From an uncultured Alistipes sp. (GTDB lineage Bacteria; Bacteroidota; Bacteroidia; Bacteroidales; Rikenellaceae): a stretch of DNA of 49,827 nt. Below, one piece after another: positions 31,532-39,947 of this stretch. The notes under the pieces were generated by a model, which worked only from the letters and a program-made list of their open reading frames with translations, did no database searches and had not been told where the DNA came from. The position numbers were made by a program, and so were the translations under genes. The stretch lies in contig CALUKI010000027.1 of assembly GCA_944321175.1 (NCBI GenBank), positions 1 through 49,827 of the forward strand. The letters run 5' to 3'. Every line of letters starts with the position of its first letter. Within the stretch, counting starts at the first letter, position 1.

Positions 31532-32423
31532 GTTTTACAAGAGATTTAAGCCTATATTTCAGATATTTCGCAGGCAGCATCCAGGAGGACGGACAACCCG
31601 GATACTTACGGATATATCGGAAAATGTCACGAATGCCGCAAGCAGCAAAGAGCCGTTTCTGACACAACAGTTTCAAAAAATAGGCCTCGGCACGACGATC
31701 CAGGGATGCAAGCCGCTTCGCATCGAGTCGGACGACGCTCAAGGGCAGCCGTCCGTGCCACTTGCGATGATAGGTTTTCAACGTCTCCAGCCACTCATAA
31801 GAGTATGCCCCCGTCGAGAAATGCTCAATTAGCACCGTATTGCATACATAATTCCGAAAACCCGAAACCGTGACGGCCGTTGTGAAGTCGAGATCGTAGC
31901 AGTGGAACCGGGGGAACGTCTCCGCGTCGAAACGCACGGCACGCCACACATCGCGGCGAAGGGCCAGACACATGCCGTCGAGCGTAACGACGGCGGCGAA
32001 ATCCTCCGCGTCGGGATTCTTTGCGTGAAGGTGCCGTCTGGCGCCAAGATGCTGCACATAATTTGCCCGCATGTCGCCCACCCCCTGCAGCCATGTCGTC
32101 AAACGATCCAGCTTGAGCACACTTCCGGCAAACCCGATGACCCCGCAATCCGGCTCGGACAACTTCCGGGCAAGGGATTCTCCCCAGCCATCCGTCAGAA
32201 AACGGATATCCTCATGGACAAAACAGAGAAAATCTCCCTTGGCACGCAGTGCACAGCTGTTGTAAACTTCGCACAGGCCAGCGCCGCCGCTCCGATTGTC
32301 CCACGCAACAAACTCAAACGGCTCTCCTATCGTCGCCGCGACATTCCGGCGCAACGATTCGGCCGCAGCAGGGTCAATCGAACAGCAGATCAAGGTAAAT
32401 CTCGGATGGTTCGTTTCACTCAT
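31524..32423 (-). CDS. Glycosyltransferase family 2-like protein
   Basis: This 299-aa protein has a GT-A type fold: FTLICCSIDPAAAESLRRNVAATIGEPFEFVAWDNRSGGAGLCEVYNSCALRAKGDFLCFVHEDIRF, with HED in place of the DxD acidic motif, followed by TLDGMCLALRRDVWRAVRFDAETFPRFHCYDLDFTTAV. This pattern is that of glycosyltransferases in Bacteroidota surface glycan clusters. It is the first gene of a minus-strand pair and converges on the plus-strand pair. No promoter with both boxes is seen in the 63 bp before it and the upstream gene ends nearby, so it could be read from further upstream. Confidence 0.86.
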   Translation of the reverse strand: MSETNHPRFTLICCSIDPAAAESLRRNVAATIGEPFEFVAWDNRSGGAGLCEVYNSCALRAKGDFLCFVHEDIRFLTDGWGESLARKLSEPDCGVIGFAGSVLKLDRLTTWLQGVGDMRANYVQHLGARRHLHAKNPDAEDFAAVVTLDGMCLALRRDVWRAVRFDAETFPRFHCYDLDFTTAVTVSGFRNYVCNTVLIEHFSTGAYSYEWLETLKTYHRKWHGRLPLSVVRLDAKRLASLDRRAEAYFLKLLCQKRLFAACGIRDIFRYIRKYPGCPSSWMLPAKYLKYRLKSLVKHG

Positions 32424-32486
32424 ATTGCAATCGTTCGTTCCGTTCTGTCCCGCCGCCTCTTTCGGGGCAAGCCCTTCCGCAACTTC

Positions 32487-34046
32487 TCAAACCGCGCCGA
32501 CATATTCTGCGACCGCATCGGCAATACGTTCGCCGTCGAGTGCGGCCGAGATGATTCCTCCGGCATAACCGGCCCCTTCGCCCGCCGGAAACAACCCCTG
32601 CACCTCAGGATGCATCAGCGACACCGGATCCCGCGGAATTCGTACCGGCGTCGAAGTCCGCGACTCCACACCGACCACAACGGCTTCATTGGTCACAAAA
32701 CCCCGCATGCGACGGTCGAAAGTCCGCAATCCGGCCCGCAAACGTTCGGCGATGAATGCCGGCATCCAACGGTCGAGCCGCGACGGCACGATCCCCGGAA
32801 TATAGGATGTCGCCGGCAGGGAGGCGCTGTCGCGTCCTGCGACGAAATCGGCCACGCGCTGCGCCGGCGCCACCTGCGCCGCACCTCCGTATCTGCGTGC
32901 CGAGGTTTCGAAAGCCTGCTGGAATCGCAGACCGGCCAGTTCACCCCACCGGTCACGCAACGGTGCAAAATCTTCGAGGCGGATCTCGGTAACCAGCCCC
33001 GAATTGGCATAGGGCGAGTTGCGCTGCGACGGCGACATGCCGTTGACGACCGACTGCGCGGCATCGGTCATCGCCGGAACGATAAACCCGCCGGGGCACA
33101 TGCAGAACGAATAGACCCCCCGGCCATCCTCCTGACTCACCAGAGAGTAGGATGCCGCAGGCAGATATTCGCCTCTTTCGCGGCAATGGTACTGAATCGA
33201 ATCGACAAGCCGTTGCGGATGTTCGATACGCACCCCCATCGCAAAAGGTTTTGCCTCGACACGAATCCCGTCATTTACCAGCGTCTCATAGATGTCATGC
33301 GCCGAATGGCCTGTCGCCAGTACGACGGCCGCACCGGCAATCCGCTCCTCGCCGCAACGCACGCCGACGATCCGCCCGCCATGGAGTTCGAAACCGGTCA
33401 CCCGACATCCGAAATGGACTTCGCCGCCGGATTCTTGGATCGTCCGGCAGATATTCGAAATGATGCGCGGAAGTTTATCCGTACCGATATGGGGATGCGC
33501 TTCATAGAGGATCTCTTCGGCGGCGCCGTGAAAGACGAGCGTCTGCAGCGCCTTGTTGTAGTCGCCCCGTTTCTTGCTGCGGGTGAAGAGTTTCCCGTCG
33601 GAAAAGGTGCCGGCGCCGCCCGCACCGAAAGCATAATTCGAATCGGGATCCACCGCGCCGTTCCTGTTGATGCGTGCCACGTCCCGTTTCCGCTCGGGGA
33701 CACGTTTCCCGCGTTCAAGGACGATGGGTTTATAGCCCCGCTCGATAAGCCGCAGTGCGGCAAAAAGCCCTGCGGGGCCGGACCCTACGACAACCACCTC
33801 CGTGCGTCGGCCCACCTGCGGGTAATCGAAATGCACGGGCGGCGGGGTCGGTTCGTTATCGGCATAGAGTTCGAGTGTCAGGTGGATCCTGGGCTGCCGC
33901 TGCCGTGCATCGATCGAGCGTTTGACAACCCTCAGCAGGGCGATGTTCCGTTCATCGACGCCTGCGGTGCGGGCCGCCAACGGCGCATACCGGCGCACAT
34001 CGGCCGCCACTTCGGGCCGGAGGGTCAAAACAACGGTTTTCGGCAT
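32487..34046 (-). CDS. NAD(P)/FAD-dependent oxidoreductase (COG2509-like)
   Basis: This 519-aa flavoprotein belongs to the group of uncharacterised FAD-dependent dehydrogenases often labelled COG2509. Residues 1-80 are a small alpha/beta domain; the FAD-binding Rossmann motif is EVVVVGSGPAGLFAALRLIERGYKPIVLERG (about 83-113). Other family marks are NYAFGAGGAGTFSDGKLFTRSK, VVLATGHSAHDIYETL, FAMGVRIEHPQ, FCMCPGGFIVPA and, at the C-terminus, GLFPAGEGAGYAGGIISAALDGERIA. The physiological substrate is unknown. The gene stands alone with a -7 box 25 nt upstream. Confidence 0.92.
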   Translation of the reverse strand: MPKTVVLTLRPEVAADVRRYAPLAARTAGVDERNIALLRVVKRSIDARQRQPRIHLTLELYADNEPTPPPVHFDYPQVGRRTEVVVVGSGPAGLFAALRLIERGYKPIVLERGKRVPERKRDVARINRNGAVDPDSNYAFGAGGAGTFSDGKLFTRSKKRGDYNKALQTLVFHGAAEEILYEAHPHIGTDKLPRIISNICRTIQESGGEVHFGCRVTGFELHGGRIVGVRCGEERIAGAAVVLATGHSAHDIYETLVNDGIRVEAKPFAMGVRIEHPQRLVDSIQYHCRERGEYLPAASYSLVSQEDGRGVYSFCMCPGGFIVPAMTDAAQSVVNGMSPSQRNSPYANSGLVTEIRLEDFAPLRDRWGELAGLRFQQAFETSARRYGGAAQVAPAQRVADFVAGRDSASLPATSYIPGIVPSRLDRWMPAFIAERLRAGLRTFDRRMRGFVTNEAVVVGVESRTSTPVRIPRDPVSLMHPEVQGLFPAGEGAGYAGGIISAALDGERIADAVAEYVGAV

Positions 34047-34070
34047 GGGCTTAAACAGACATTAATGAAA

Positions 34071-34078
34071 CAAAGATA
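34071..34078 (-). promoter_or_regulatory. -7 element for the FAD oxidoreductase gene
   Basis: TATCTTTG on the minus strand, 25 nt before the ATG. The nearest upstream TTG is 22 nt away, slightly too far. Confidence 0.5.
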
Positions 34079-34380
34079 CGATTTTTTCTCGATCCGCATA
34101 CAATCCGGCTGTTTTTGGCAAGGTGCAACGATTGGGCATCGGTTCGCGGGTCACGAAGAGGGTACGGACACGACACATGGAAAAATCAGGATGGAAGCAG
34201 CGGAATAGAGAACGGGAGCGGGCGTAAAGGGTGAACAACGGGCGCAGGGGGGGCGATCAGGACGGGAGAAGGAGAGGCGGGGCGGGAAGGCCCCAAACGG
34301 CAATAAGGGCCAGGCACGGCGGAAGGGCGGGGCATGCAGGAAACGGAAGAGGGGGGGGTGCCGAAAACGAAAAAAATGAC
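34079..34380. other. G-rich intergenic region
   Basis: Between the oxidoreductase promoter and the tRNA promoter the plus strand is strikingly G-rich from about 34200 to 34360, with runs of 7 G (34247-34253) and 8 G (34351-34358) among many GGG blocks. It could form G-quadruplexes. No gene or hairpin is supported. Confidence 0.7.
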
Positions 34381-34388
34381 TACCTTTG
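34381..34388 (+). promoter_or_regulatory. -7 element for tRNA-Leu(UAG)
   Basis: TACCTTTG, identical to the boxes of the rRNA and tRNA-Leu(CAG) promoters, 10 nt before the mature tRNA. No -33 box is seen in the G-rich upstream sequence. Confidence 0.6.
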
Positions 34389-34398
34389 CGGGAGATCT

Positions 34399-34480
34399 GC
34401 GGGTATGGTGGAATTGGTAGACACGTCAGACTTAGGATCTGATGCTTTGCAGCGTGGGGGTTCGAGTCCCTTTACCCGTA
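34399..34480 (+). tRNA. tRNA-Leu, anticodon UAG
   Basis: Class II tRNA: acceptor GCGGGTA pairs with TACCCGT (terminal G-U pair), D arm GGTGGAATTGGTAGACAC, anticodon stem TCAGA/TCTGA with loop CTTAGGA (anticodon TAG), long variable arm, and T arm GGGGGTTCGAGTCCC (with mismatch). Discriminator A; CCA not encoded. Confidence 0.93.
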
Positions 34481-35427
34481 CAAAGGAGTCTTTTGGCAAT
34501 GCAGGCGGGCGGATAGAGTTCGCCGGCGGTTTTCCGTCCGCCTCGGCAAATTTCGAAAGACAGTACGCATGGGCACGTCCCGGAATATCTTTCGAGCCGC
34601 CATGTTCGTGCATCCGGATATTCGTGAACGGATCAACCGCATCGCCCGACCGGCGCTTGCCGGGTTCGGGACGAGCGAAATCCTTCGGAAGAATCTTTCA
34701 ATCGCTTATTCTCCGTCTCGATTGCCCGCATCGCCTATCACCCGGCCTATCGGGGCGAATGCACATCGGGCGCAATCCGCTTCCTGCGGACTTAGGTCGG
34801 GGCATAGAGGCTATTTTCGGCCGGATATTCGTCCTTGTCCTCCTCGAATCCTTTTCGCGGGCGAACAGTGCGCTGCCGCCGAACTTGTCGCGCAGCACCT
34901 GCAACGCCTCCATCGCATTCTCATAGGTCGCGCGGAACGGCTCCTCGGCGGTAGTAGCCGACACCTCCAACTGCTGATAATCGTAGCGGTCGAGCGTGTC
35001 GAGGCCATAAGCATAGTCCGTAATCACGCGCAGCAGCCCGACCGCCTCGGATTTCGCAACCTCCTTCGCAGCCAAGACATTGGAGAGCAGACGGACGGTC
35101 TTTTTCAGCTCCTCGTAAAGGGCGAACCTCCGGAAATCTTTACCTCCGGAGGTTCGCACACGAACTCGAACTATTGTTTGCCGCCGGTAAAACAGGGGCT
35201 CTGCTCCACCATGGTTGCACCGTACCGTTCTCACAACACTCCAGCAATTTGCAGTCATCATAGCGGACTGCACCGCCGGGGCTCTGCATGCCCTGACTGC
35301 TGTAATGGGGGGGGCAACGCTCTTTCCGCGATTTTCCGACCTTCAGGCAACGGCACCAGCATCAAGAGCCCTCCAGTTCATCTTCATTCTGGATTTTGTT
35401 TTAGCCGGCGATTCGTGCGGCTCCGGA
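34481..35427. other. Region of gene decay between tRNA-Leu and the transporter gene
   Basis: Apart from the Fic/RhuM-like fragment, these bases hold a 13-bp inverted repeat (GCGAACCTCCGGA 35122-35134 with TCCGGAGGTTCGC 35145-35157) abutting the fragment, a G8 tract at 35307-35314, and short frames on both strands without recognisable products. The pattern suggests remnants of a mobile or accessory segment next to a tRNA gene. I could not find a repeat of the tRNA 3' end to define an attachment site. Confidence 0.5.
34792..35145 (-). pseudogene. Degenerate fragment of a Fic/RhuM-like gene
   Basis: In one minus-strand frame, 35126 down to 34848 encodes about 93 residues (FALYEELKKTVRLLSNVLAA; EAVGLLRVITDYAYGLDTLD; ATYENAMEALQVLRDKFGGS; LFAREKD) that resemble the stretch preceding the Fic/Doc core in RhuM-type virulence proteins of Bacteroidota. 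The expected continuation (a Fic motif with HxFxxGNKR) is missing: the frame breaks at 34847. A protein-like tail in another frame (EEDKDEYPAENSLYAPT, stop at 34792) follows, as if a deletion joined two gene remnants. No start codon with a signal is seen upstream. It is a gene relic. Confidence 0.6.
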
Positions 35428-36438
35428 TCAATTGCCGCCGGAAAGGACAATCAATCCCAGGCCCGCAATGAAGAAGAGAAACATCACACCCAACAGCAGG
35501 TTGACCGAACGGCCTGCGCCCTTGAACTCTTTCCAGATGAAAACGCCCCAGATGGCGGCGATCATGGGAGCGCCCTGTCCCAATGCGTAGGAGATCGCAG
35601 CGCCGGCCTTGCCTGCGGCAATATAGCTGAATGCCGTTCCGAGGCACCAGATGGCACCGCCCAACATCCCGACAAGGTGCGTCGAAGAACCGCCGGCGAA
35701 ATATTCACGGTATGTGACGGGAGCACCGACGAACGGACGCTTCATCACACAGGTATTGAATACGAAATTGCTCAGCAGCACGCCCGCCGAAAGGATGAAC
35801 AGTGCGCTGTAGGGCGTCAGCATTCCGGCCGTAGGATTCTCGAAATGGTCGAGATCCATCGCTGCCGCCACGAAACGGTAGAAAAACGACATCAGCACAC
35901 CGGCAACAATCGCCAGAATGACCCCTTTCCGATTGGCCGTGCTTTTGCCGGAGCCCTGCTGCATTCGGCCCGAAGCGATGCCGTTGCAGACAATGGCGAT
36001 TACGATCAGCGCAACCCCGATGAAAAGGATGACGGGATCACCCTTCGGGGCCCCCAGATAATTGATGAATACACCGAGCACCAGTGCAAGGCCTACGCCC
36101 AGCGGGAATGCCACGGCCATTCCCGCCAGTGCGGTCGAAGCCGAAAGCAGGATGTTCGAGGCGTTGAATATCACGCCGCCCAAAAGAGCGCTTCCGATAT
36201 TGCTCCACGACGCCTGGCCCAGATCCTGAAGGAACGGACGCCCCTGGGCGCCGAAACTGCCCATCGTCAGCGAAAGGATCAGGGCAAAAAGGAACATGCC
36301 GATCACATAGTCCCAATAGAAAAGTTCGTAACGCCACGTCTTGGCCGCCAGTTTCTGGGTATTGCCCCAAGAACCCCAGCAGAGCATCGTCACGAAACAG
36401 AAGATAACGGCTAAAGCATAACTGTTGACAATAAACAT
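35428..36438 (-). CDS. GRP-type (RbsU-like) sugar transporter
   Basis: This 336-aa membrane protein with ten hydrophobic segments belongs to the glucose/ribose porter branch of the drug/metabolite transporter superfamily (MLCWGSWGNTQKLAAKTWRYELFYWDYVIGMFLFAL; GGVIFNASNILLSASTALAGMAVAFPLGVGLALVLGVFINY; ISYALGQGAPMIAAIWGVFIWKEFKGA). It is encoded 37 nt downstream of ribokinase on the same strand, so ribose or a related pentose or nucleoside sugar is the likely cargo. The pair forms a small uptake and phosphorylation operon. Confidence 0.9.
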   Translation of the reverse strand: MFIVNSYALAVIFCFVTMLCWGSWGNTQKLAAKTWRYELFYWDYVIGMFLFALILSLTMGSFGAQGRPFLQDLGQASWSNIGSALLGGVIFNASNILLSASTALAGMAVAFPLGVGLALVLGVFINYLGAPKGDPVILFIGVALIVIAIVCNGIASGRMQQGSGKSTANRKGVILAIVAGVLMSFFYRFVAAAMDLDHFENPTAGMLTPYSALFILSAGVLLSNFVFNTCVMKRPFVGAPVTYREYFAGGSSTHLVGMLGGAIWCLGTAFSYIAAGKAGAAISYALGQGAPMIAAIWGVFIWKEFKGAGRSVNLLLGVMFLFFIAGLGLIVLSGGN

Positions 36439-36475
36439 AGGCTGAAGTTTTAGTTGATGAATAGTATGCGACAGA

Positions 36476-37384
36476 TCAATTGAATGAATCGAGTTCGGAG
36501 CGTGTGGGTATCGAGCTTTGCGCTCCCATTCGGGTCACGGAGATCGCCGATGCGCGCGTGGCGAAGCGGACCGCTTCGACCAACGTCCGGCCTTCGGCAA
36601 GAGCGACACACAAGGCGCCGTTGAAAACATCTCCGGCGGCTGTCGTATCGACGGCCTCGACCCTGCATGCCGGAACGCGCTCCGAGAGTTCGCGGTTGCG
36701 GACGAGCGAGCCGAGCGAGCCGAGGGTAATCACGACATTCCCTACACCCCGCTCCAGCAACACGTCGGCAGCCCTCTCGGCACTTTCCCAATCGGCAACG
36801 GTTACGCCGGTCAGCAACCGGCTCTCGCTGCGGTTGGGGGTAATCAGGTAAAGGCCCGACAGCAGGCGGTCGGAAAGGCAGGCGGCAGGGGCCGGATTAA
36901 GGACAACCTTTTTCCCTGCCTCGCAAGCGATTGCGGCGGCATGCTCGATCGTTTCCATCGGAATCTCCATCTGCATGAGCAAATATTCCGAATGGCGGAT
37001 GGCGTCGGCAACGGCATCGATATCGGCCGGAAGCAGCCGGTTGTTCGCACCCGGAGCCACTACGATACAGTTTTCGCCCTTGGCGTCAACCGTGATGAGC
37101 GCCACGCCCGACGGAGCCGCCTTATCCTTTATAATATGGGACACATCGATCCCGTCCCGCTCATAACCCGCAAGCGAACCGCGCCCGAACATGTCATCGC
37201 CGATTCTGGTTACAAAGATCACGTCTCCGCCCATGCGGGCGACCGCTACGGCCTGATTCGCACCTTTGCCGCCGGCATTCATCATGAACGTCCCGCCCAA
37301 TACCGTTTCGCCAGGATCAGGAATGCGATCCGTCTTTATCAGCAGATCCGTATTCGAACTGCCGATCACCATAATTTTTTCCAT
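36476..37384 (-). CDS. rbsK: Ribokinase (PfkB family)
   Basis: This 302-aa kinase phosphorylates ribose to ribose 5-phosphate. Family signatures: VIGSSNTDLLIKTDRIPDPGETVLGG at the N-terminus, MNAGGKGANQAVAVARMGG (sugar binding, PfkB signature 1) and VDTTAAGDVFNGALCVALAEG (signature 2, with the catalytic Asp in AAGD). VLNPAPAACLSD is the NPAPA motif typical of ribokinases. The gene is first in a two-gene operon with a GRP-type transporter. A -7 box (TATATTTG, 37468-37461 on the minus strand) gives a leader of about 70 nt. Confidence 0.94.
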   Translation of the reverse strand: MEKIMVIGSSNTDLLIKTDRIPDPGETVLGGTFMMNAGGKGANQAVAVARMGGDVIFVTRIGDDMFGRGSLAGYERDGIDVSHIIKDKAAPSGVALITVDAKGENCIVVAPGANNRLLPADIDAVADAIRHSEYLLMQMEIPMETIEHAAAIACEAGKKVVLNPAPAACLSDRLLSGLYLITPNRSESRLLTGVTVADWESAERAADVLLERGVGNVVITLGSLGSLVRNRELSERVPACRVEAVDTTAAGDVFNGALCVALAEGRTLVEAVRFATRASAISVTRMGAQSSIPTRSELDSFN

Positions 37385-37460
37385 TCTGAAGAATCTATAA
37401 GTTCACTTGATGGGGTAGTTTCATCAAAACGCGCCCGCACAGGCCACGCAAACGTTTGTG

Positions 37461-37468
37461 CAAATATA
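37461..37468 (-). promoter_or_regulatory. -7 element of the ribokinase operon
   Basis: TATATTTG on the minus strand. Between it and the ATG lies a small inverted repeat (TTGATG 37407-37412, CATCAA 37422-37427) that could be an operator; weak evidence. Confidence 0.5.
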
Positions 37469-37629
37469 TACACTTTCGCTTGAAATAAAAATAATATCGG
37501 ACTTTTTTGAAAAATATATTATCGCATAAGTTCCCGTTCTACCCGACCCGAAGAGGCTTCCGGCGCTGCAGAAAAGCCATGGCGACACGCCCGCAACGGA
37601 CGTCCCTCCCCATTTCGGCCGGATCCCGT

Positions 37630-37684
37630 ATCCGGAACGGAAAGGCGCAGCGCCTGACTGGCGCTGCGCCTTTCCGTTCCGGAT
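37630..37684 (-). terminator. Perfect 25-bp hairpin after the repeat lipoprotein gene
   Basis: A 25-nt arm beginning ATCCGGAACGG (37630-37654) is exactly complementary to 37660-37684 around a TGACT loop, the longest perfect stem in the window. It starts 39 nt beyond the stop codon. No T run follows on either strand, so it may be a processing or stability hairpin rather than a standard intrinsic terminator. Confidence 0.6.
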
Positions 37685-37722
37685 GCAGTCTATCCGCAAA
37701 CCGCAGCCGGTTACCGCTCAGA

Positions 37723-39681
37723 CTACCATTCCGGCCACCAGTCGCCTCCGCCGCTGCTCTCGCCCGAACTCTTCGCCGAGACCTTGAACAACGCCGTCGT
37801 CGCCGATGGCCCTCCCATGTAACCGAACGCAAACAGATAATAATCCTCGCCCGAAGCAATGGAGGCTCCCTTGTAGTCATACGAAACCTTGAACAGCGTC
37901 GGAGTGTCCGTCAGCGCACCGTTATTCTCGCCCATGTAACAATTCATCATGATCGATTCTCCCGCCGCCTCGATCACACTCGACATGAAGGCCTTGTCGT
38001 CCCCGTCGAATCCGTCGTACTCGCTCTTCTTTACGGCACCCGTATAATAGTATTCATCATTCACGCTCGGGGCTACCCCGTATGTGAAGTAATAGATCTG
38101 ATTGCCGAACCAATCATTCGGATCCGTCTCCGAGCCGGCCGTCACATCCTTGATCTCCAATGTCATCGATGACGCCTCAACCGCCGTTGTCTTCACGCTC
38201 TTCGTCGCGACAGCCGTCGTCCGGACACCCTCCTCACTCACGCCGAATACATAAACCGTATAGTCCGTTTCGGGTTTGATGATCGTAATGCCCAGATCCT
38301 TGCGCGAATTCAACCGCCGCTCGCCCGTAAAGATCCGAGGATCCGTCTTCCAGTCGATCGGAGGCATGAAACCGTTCTGGAATGCAATTTCATCATCGGC
38401 GACCTGAGATGCCGTCAGGTTCTCCACATCCTTCGTCGCCCGAATCGTCGCAAAATAACGGGTCTCCGCCTTCGACGGCGAGACATCCAGGTCGATCAGA
38501 ATCGAATTGACACCAGCGACCGCTATATCGAACGTACAGTCGTCCGTAATGGCTACGGCATCCGTCTTGAACGCAACCTTCGACAACGAAGTGCACTCCG
38601 ATACATACATGTCGATACCGAACGCAATTGCATAATAATCCGTTTCGGGCAGCAGTCCGCTGACGGGCAGCGAACCGTCTCCCATGAAAACATTCGGCAG
38701 CTGGCCCAACATCGAACCGTCGCCCCCGATCGACATGCGAATGACGCCCAATACATTGTTGATCACATCCTGGTCGTTGCTCTGGAACGACGTTTCATAC
38801 TCCGACTTCTGGATATATCCCAAGTAGTAATATGTATCGTTCCTGTCGGGCGCGGCCTTCAGGGTCGCACTGGTCTGCGCCACATCCGCCGCCGACAGAT
38901 TGAACGCAATCGTTTTCAACGGCTCGGTGCGGAACGGCGTCAGCACCAAGCGGGTCGTCACCTCCGCCTGCGTATTGATTCCGTAGGCATAGGCATAATA
39001 CTCCGAATCCATTTCGAGATCGTCATAGACGCCCTTGTGGGACTCTTCCTCCTCCCACATGCTGAACATGAAATCCAGATATTCGGGCAGAGACATCTCC
39101 CACTCGCCGGCCTCGGCGGTCAGATCCGCAAGCTGCCGTTCGATGAACTTTTCCGAACCGCCCAAGGCATCGTATTCGCTCTTCTTCACCACTCCGAACA
39201 GGAATGTCAGCGTCGGATCATCGGCCTTGCCCTCGACAGCGGCCGCATGCAGCGAGATGTTCGTCACCTCAAGCCGGATCGGCATGACGGGAGCCGCCTG
39301 CACAACAGTCACGGTCACATCCTCCGCGCCGGAATAACGGAATACGACCGTTCCCGTCCGCGCTTCACCCTCTTCCGTATATTCATCCACGACAAAAAAG
39401 ACCTGTCCGGCCGTCGCCGTATCGAAGTCATGGAGCCAAGCATCTTCACTGGAAACCGATACCGTCGCTCCTTCAACCGGATTCTCGACCTCATAAAGCA
39501 GCGTTATCCGACTGCTGCCCGCCGCAGAGACATTCAACGTATTCGTCTCATTGAGCTTGACGCTCAAAACAGGGGCCGGGCCTTGAGTCTTCTCGTCCGT
39601 AGCGTCTTCGCCACATCCGATCAGCAGCACCGGAACCGCCAGCAATGCAAAAGATGCAAATTTCAACAACAGGGTTTTCAT
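37723..39681 (-). CDS. BACON-type lipoprotein with four repeated modules
   Basis: This 652-aa protein has a lipoprotein signal (LLIGCGED, Cys23). Residues about 35-130 resemble a BACON/Ig-like domain (SVSSEDAWLHDF; GTVVFRYSGAEDVTVTVVQAA). The rest is built from four modules of about 125 residues, each with an aromatic strand and a (K/Q)KSEYD-like motif: VVKKSEYD at 164-171, YIQKSEYE at 289-296, a diverged ATIRATKDVEN at 411-421 and AVKKSEYD at 549-556. Each is followed by DYYAIAFG-like strands (228-234, 349-355, 473-480, 613-620). This looks like fibronectin III-like repetition. Probably surface exposed; no enzymatic motif. It has a minus-strand promoter at 39763-39733. Confidence 0.82.
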   Translation of the reverse strand: MKTLLLKFASFALLAVPVLLIGCGEDATDEKTQGPAPVLSVKLNETNTLNVSAAGSSRITLLYEVENPVEGATVSVSSEDAWLHDFDTATAGQVFFVVDEYTEEGEARTGTVVFRYSGAEDVTVTVVQAAPVMPIRLEVTNISLHAAAVEGKADDPTLTFLFGVVKKSEYDALGGSEKFIERQLADLTAEAGEWEMSLPEYLDFMFSMWEEEESHKGVYDDLEMDSEYYAYAYGINTQAEVTTRLVLTPFRTEPLKTIAFNLSAADVAQTSATLKAAPDRNDTYYYLGYIQKSEYETSFQSNDQDVINNVLGVIRMSIGGDGSMLGQLPNVFMGDGSLPVSGLLPETDYYAIAFGIDMYVSECTSLSKVAFKTDAVAITDDCTFDIAVAGVNSILIDLDVSPSKAETRYFATIRATKDVENLTASQVADDEIAFQNGFMPPIDWKTDPRIFTGERRLNSRKDLGITIIKPETDYTVYVFGVSEEGVRTTAVATKSVKTTAVEASSMTLEIKDVTAGSETDPNDWFGNQIYYFTYGVAPSVNDEYYYTGAVKKSEYDGFDGDDKAFMSSVIEAAGESIMMNCYMGENNGALTDTPTLFKVSYDYKGASIASGEDYYLFAFGYMGGPSATTALFKVSAKSSGESSGGGDWWPEW

Positions 39682-39732
39682 GCTTATTTTATTTTAAATT
39701 GCTATTCGAACCGCTTCGACAGAAACCAGACG

Positions 39733-39763
39733 CAAAAGTAGAAAAATCTCCTATTTCCCCCAA
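39733..39763 (-). promoter_or_regulatory. Promoter of the repeat lipoprotein gene
   Basis: On the minus strand TTG (39763-39761), a 20-nt spacer and TACTTTTG (39740-39733), giving a leader of about 45 nt. Confidence 0.7.
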
Positions 39764-39884
39764 TACCTTTTTGCAAAAGCATTACCGGCAGATTGCCCCT
39801 GGGCCCTCAACGAACTGGGGCATAACGCAATATGGACAGCGATTCTTTACGGGCCGACAGCATGAATTGCCGAACCGAAAGACC

Positions 39885-39925
39885 AAAAAGCGTCCGCCGC
39901 ACGGACTTTATCCGCACGGCGGACG
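39885..39925 (-). terminator. Terminator after the plug/TonB-C gene
   Basis: CGTCCGCCG (39891-39899) pairs with CGGCGGACG (39917-39925), and inside it CGGA with TCCG after a 2-nt symmetric bulge. On the minus strand the stem is followed by C and TTTTT (plus A's 39885-39889). Confidence 0.82.
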
Positions 39926-39947
39926 TCTTGGGGCCTGCCGCAAAAGG

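Larger units (their letters stand above)
37385..37722. other. Intergenic region between rbsK and the repeat lipoprotein
   Basis: It contains the rbsK leader and promoter, an A+T-rich stretch at 37480-37530, and a very long hairpin at 37630-37684 near the end of the lipoprotein gene. No protein gene is supported. Confidence 0.65.

Noticed and set aside
31902..34208. Plus-strand open frame of 768 codons
   Set aside because: It lies opposite the FAD oxidoreductase and part of a glycosyltransferase gene. Its residues (runs of Arg, His and Pro) show no family features, while both minus-strand genes have clear motifs. It is an antisense shadow in G+C-rich DNA.
34569..35471. Plus-strand open frame of 300 codons after tRNA-Leu(UAG)
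   Set aside because: It is antisense to the Fic/RhuM-like fragment, whose minus-strand translation is protein-like. The plus frame has no family features.
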